Part shown: positions 62,219-64,000 of the stretch, one piece after another
Position numbering within the stretch: position 1 is the first letter of the stretch
Layout of the letters: each line of letters opens with the position of its first letter
Assembly: GCA_964556115.1 (NCBI GenBank)
Contig: CAZKVC010000012.1
Location: 1 to 64,000 of the forward strand
DNA from: Parvularcula sp964556115
GTDB lineage: Bacteria; Pseudomonadota; Alphaproteobacteria; Caulobacterales; Parvularculaceae
DNA length: 64,000 nt
Direction: 5' to 3'
The notes under the pieces: model-generated
Seen by the model: the letters and a program-made list of their open reading frames with translations, nothing else
Database searches by the model: none
Told to the model about the DNA's origin: nothing
Made by a program: the position numbers and the translations under genes

Positions 62219-62573
62219 GGCGGCTTGGCACGCTTCCGGCGCAAGAATGGTCGCGAGGGCGTGATGGTCCTTCCCGTACCGGCATCCTGCATCTCCTCTG
62301 CCTGAAGAGAAGTTTACACGATGAGGAAACGGTTAGGTCAGGCGGCTATGAGGTGCGCCGCGAATAGATGAAGGCCAGTCGATCCGCGGTGTGAAGACGA
62401 ATGTTGCGTGATCTGCTAACGGATCATGGTCGGCCTGAACGTAACGACATCCCAGCACTCACTTGATCGGGAAGACGTACAAGGAACGAAACGCTCCCTC
62501 GATTGGTCCGTTTGGTACATGCCAAGCTGCTGAAAGAATAAAATTTTAGCCGCGCAATCGAAGGAGATTACCG
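62219..62573. other. 355-bp intergenic region, likely promoter of the PRC-barrel gene
   Basis: No gene supported. An AT-rich tract (about 62534-62548) precedes the strong GAAGGAG ribosome site of the next gene. A GGAAC and a CGTT occur nearby, but their spacing (21) does not fit the alphaproteobacterial general stress sigma consensus. Confidence 0.5.
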
Positions 62574-63236
62574 ATGAGAACTTTGCTTCTTTCCGCTACC
62601 GCTGTTGCTATCGCCGCCGGCGCGCCTGCTTTCGCCGATCACCACAAAGGCAAGATGGCGAAGGGCGACCATGCACTGATCGAGCGTGAGGGTGATCAGA
62701 TCAAGCTGAGTGACCGCGCGATCAGCGGCAACGAACTGCTGAATGCCGATCTCGTCGATGCGCTTCAACCCATCGGCAGCGTCAACGACGTCATCCTGAA
62801 CGATGAGGGCAAGATCGCTTTCATCGGCTATGAGACGAGCCGCTTCCGTGACCTTTCGGGCGAAGGCTATCTTCAGGCCGGCGACATGAAACTGTCCCCG
62901 GACAGCGGTTTCGAAATCGACGTTTCGATCAACAATATCGACGCCGAACGTCCGCAGAAGACCATGCGTCTCGACGAGCAGGAGCAGGAAACGCAAATGC
63001 TCTCCAACATCCTGCGCGACGAGATTCAGACCGAGAGCGGCATCTATGACGTCCGTGACGTCGTCTTCTCGCCCGAAGGCCAAGCAGAGTACATTATTGC
63101 GTCGAAATCGTCCGGCGGCTTCCTGACCGAAGGTGAGACCTTTGCCGTTCCGTTCGGCGAGCTGACCTACAGCGATGGCGCCTGGCGCTCGGCCAGCCCT
63201 GAGATGGAAGTCATGATCGTCGCGTTCTCCCAGTAA
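62574..63236 (+). CDS. Periplasmic PRC-barrel domain protein
   Basis: 220 residues. Signal peptide ends PAFADHHK. The mature part has a PRC-barrel-like pattern: LSDRAISGNELLNADLVDALQPIGSVNDVILNDEGKIAFIGYE, with a second similar half near IYDVRDVVFSPEGQAEYIIA. PRC-barrel proteins often aid envelope or stress functions, exact role unknown. GGAGATT just upstream of the ATG. A strong terminator follows. Confidence 0.8.
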   Translation: MRTLLLSATAVAIAAGAPAFADHHKGKMAKGDHALIEREGDQIKLSDRAISGNELLNADLVDALQPIGSVNDVILNDEGKIAFIGYETSRFRDLSGEGYLQAGDMKLSPDSGFEIDVSINNIDAERPQKTMRLDEQEQETQMLSNILRDEIQTESGIYDVRDVVFSPEGQAEYIIASKSSGGFLTEGETFAVPFGELTYSDGAWRSASPEMEVMIVAFSQ

Positions 63237-63265
63237 GACCGGCCAGACGAGCTGACTGAACCCTT

Positions 63266-63295
63266 AGCCCCGGTGGCCCACCCGCCGGGGCTTTT
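63266..63295 (+). terminator. Rho-independent terminator after the PRC-barrel gene
   Basis: An 11-bp stem (63266-63276 with 63282-63292, one G-U pair), 5-base loop and TTTT. It sits between this gene and the convergent SnoaL-like gene, so it may also act on the other strand. Confidence 0.8.
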
Positions 63296-63314
63296 GGCTG
63301 TCCGCGTGCCGCGC

Positions 63315-63719
63315 TTACCGCGCGAACCAGACCCTTTTGATCTTTCCGTCCCCGGTCTCGTAGATCGCGACGACGCCCATGGCCGGCTCCTCGCTGTCGC
63401 CGACGAAGCACTCTTCCTGATCGAAAACGAAAGCGCCTTGCACGAGGCGGTTCGTCACCTCGCAGCGGATGCGCGTCTCCTCCGGCCGGGCGAAGAGCCT
63501 GCCGTAGTTCTCCCTGAAAGCTGCGATCCCCCTCGTCGAAGGCTTCGATCCATCGGGCAGGTTATAGACCTCGACATCTTCGGCGTAGAAAGCCGCGAAG
63601 GCCTCGATGTCCTGGGCGTTGTAGGCTTCGAGCTGGCCCTGCGCCAAGGCTTCGGGGCCGGGCGGCGCTTCTTGCGCGGCGGACAGGAGCAGGGTCAGGC
63701 TCAAGATGGCAGGCAGCAT
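63315..63719 (-). CDS. SnoaL-like (NTF2-fold) exported protein
   Basis: 134 residues. Signal sequence MLPAILSLTLLLSAAQ, then an NTF2-like domain: LEAYNAQDIEAFAAFYAEDVEVYNLPDG, and the last strands ECFVGDSEEPAMGVVAIYETGDGKIKRVWF. NTF2-fold proteins include isomerases and binding proteins, role here unknown. The ATG at 63719 has GGAG upstream. Convergent with the PRC-barrel gene. Confidence 0.85.
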   Translation of the reverse strand: MLPAILSLTLLLSAAQEAPPGPEALAQGQLEAYNAQDIEAFAAFYAEDVEVYNLPDGSKPSTRGIAAFRENYGRLFARPEETRIRCEVTNRLVQGAFVFDQEECFVGDSEEPAMGVVAIYETGDGKIKRVWFAR

Positions 63720-63834
63720 GGAAGGGCTCCGTTTGCGTCAAGATGAGAACGTGTCATCAACCGCGGCCCTTCGCAATGCGGGCCTTCTTGTGCATGATTG
63801 CACCGCGACCAAAGCGCGCCTAACTGCGGGCGCT

Positions 63835-64000
63835 ATGAGCGCTTCCGTCAATGATATCCGCCGCACGTTTCTCGACTTCTTCGCCGCGCGCAGCCACGAG
63901 GTGATCCCCTCGGCGCCGCTCCTGCCGCAATCGGACCCGACGCTTCTGTTCGTCAACGCGGGCATGGTGCCGTTCAAGAACATCTTCACCGGCAAGGAGA
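63835..64000 (+). CDS. alaS: Alanyl-tRNA synthetase, 5' end only
   Basis: First 55 codons of AlaRS, cut by the window edge: MSASVNDIRRTFLDFF, HEVIPSAPLLPQSDPTLLFVNAGMV, and PFKNIFTGKE match the class II catalytic-core start. Divergent from the SnoaL-like gene with 115 bp between, which should hold its promoter. Confidence 0.93.
   Translation, partial: MSASVNDIRRTFLDFFAARSHEVIPSAPLLPQSDPTLLFVNAGMVPFKNIFTGKE

Noticed and set aside
62487..62512. Possible general-stress (EcfG) promoter before the PRC-barrel gene
   Set aside because: GGAAC and CGTT are present but 21 bases apart, too far for the usual 16-17 base spacing.

Overview
The window is about 64 kb of GC-rich, densely packed chromosome from an alphaproteobacterium. 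The evidence is a CckA-type cell-cycle kinase, the mutM-rpsT-dnaA neighbourhood, an IscR-like regulator heading a full SUF operon with two cysteine desulfurases, a PrtD-type type I exporter, a bacteriophytochrome with its heme oxygenase, and a large TonB receptor. The gene content fits the Caulobacterales, Hyphomonadaceae or Parvularculales better than Rhizobiales or Rhodobacterales, but genus cannot be fixed from sequence reading alone. I see no prophage, insertion sequence, CRISPR array or rRNA operon.

Layout. 1-2 kb: 3' part of groEL, a 126-bp tandem repeat that copies the end of groEL, and a terminator. 2-12 kb: a lipoprotein hydrolase and an unknown gene, then the replication block mutM, rpsT, dnaA, dnaN, recF, gyrB, all on the + strand. 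The 490 bp between rpsT and dnaA hold a DnaA-box match, nested inverted repeats and a 38-codon ORF with a strong ribosome site. 12-18 kb: VOC protein, Lhr-type helicase, lipoprotein, GST, fasciclin protein, DUF302 lipoprotein and patatin-like hydrolase. 18.5-22 kb: cckA with an unusually long N-terminal extension. 22-30 kb: PutP symporter, then an AraC regulator, TonB receptor, hydrolase and MFS permease that look like one uptake unit. 29.6-35 kb: L,D-transpeptidase, M15-type peptidase and a TPR hybrid histidine kinase. 35.6 kb: tRNA-Ala(GGC). 36-41.5 kb: 2OG oxygenase, ABC exporter, bacteriophytochrome and heme oxygenase. 42-46.5 kb: a complete type I secretion operon without a visible substrate. 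46.5-54.6 kb: fumC, a RusA-like nuclease, two membrane or periplasmic unknowns, GST, PhoH, cytochrome b561, YceI lipoprotein, prolyl-hydroxylase-like oxygenase, DUF1330 protein and hydrolase. 54.7-62.2 kb: the SUF Fe-S assembly operon. 62.5-64 kb: PRC-barrel protein, SnoaL-like protein and the 5' end of alaS.

How genes work together. The replication genes supply the initiator, clamp, gap repair and gyrase. The SUF operon runs from regulator through sulfur donors, the SufBCD scaffold, SufT-like and A-type carrier, with most neighbours overlapping by 1-8 bases, so it is probably one transcript. The phytochrome and its chromophore-making heme oxygenase overlap and are co-expressed. The type I genes overlap and form one export channel.

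Most notable non-genic signals: (i) a ~105-bp structured element present twice, at about 11.6 kb and 48.5 kb, each time exactly between two convergent genes and supplying both stop codons, with hairpin arms that differ yet still pair; (ii) the dnaA leader, where a small ORF's ribosome site can pair with a sequence inside that ORF; (iii) the 126-bp repeat carrying copies of the groEL stop. These are reading-based observations with no database search behind them.
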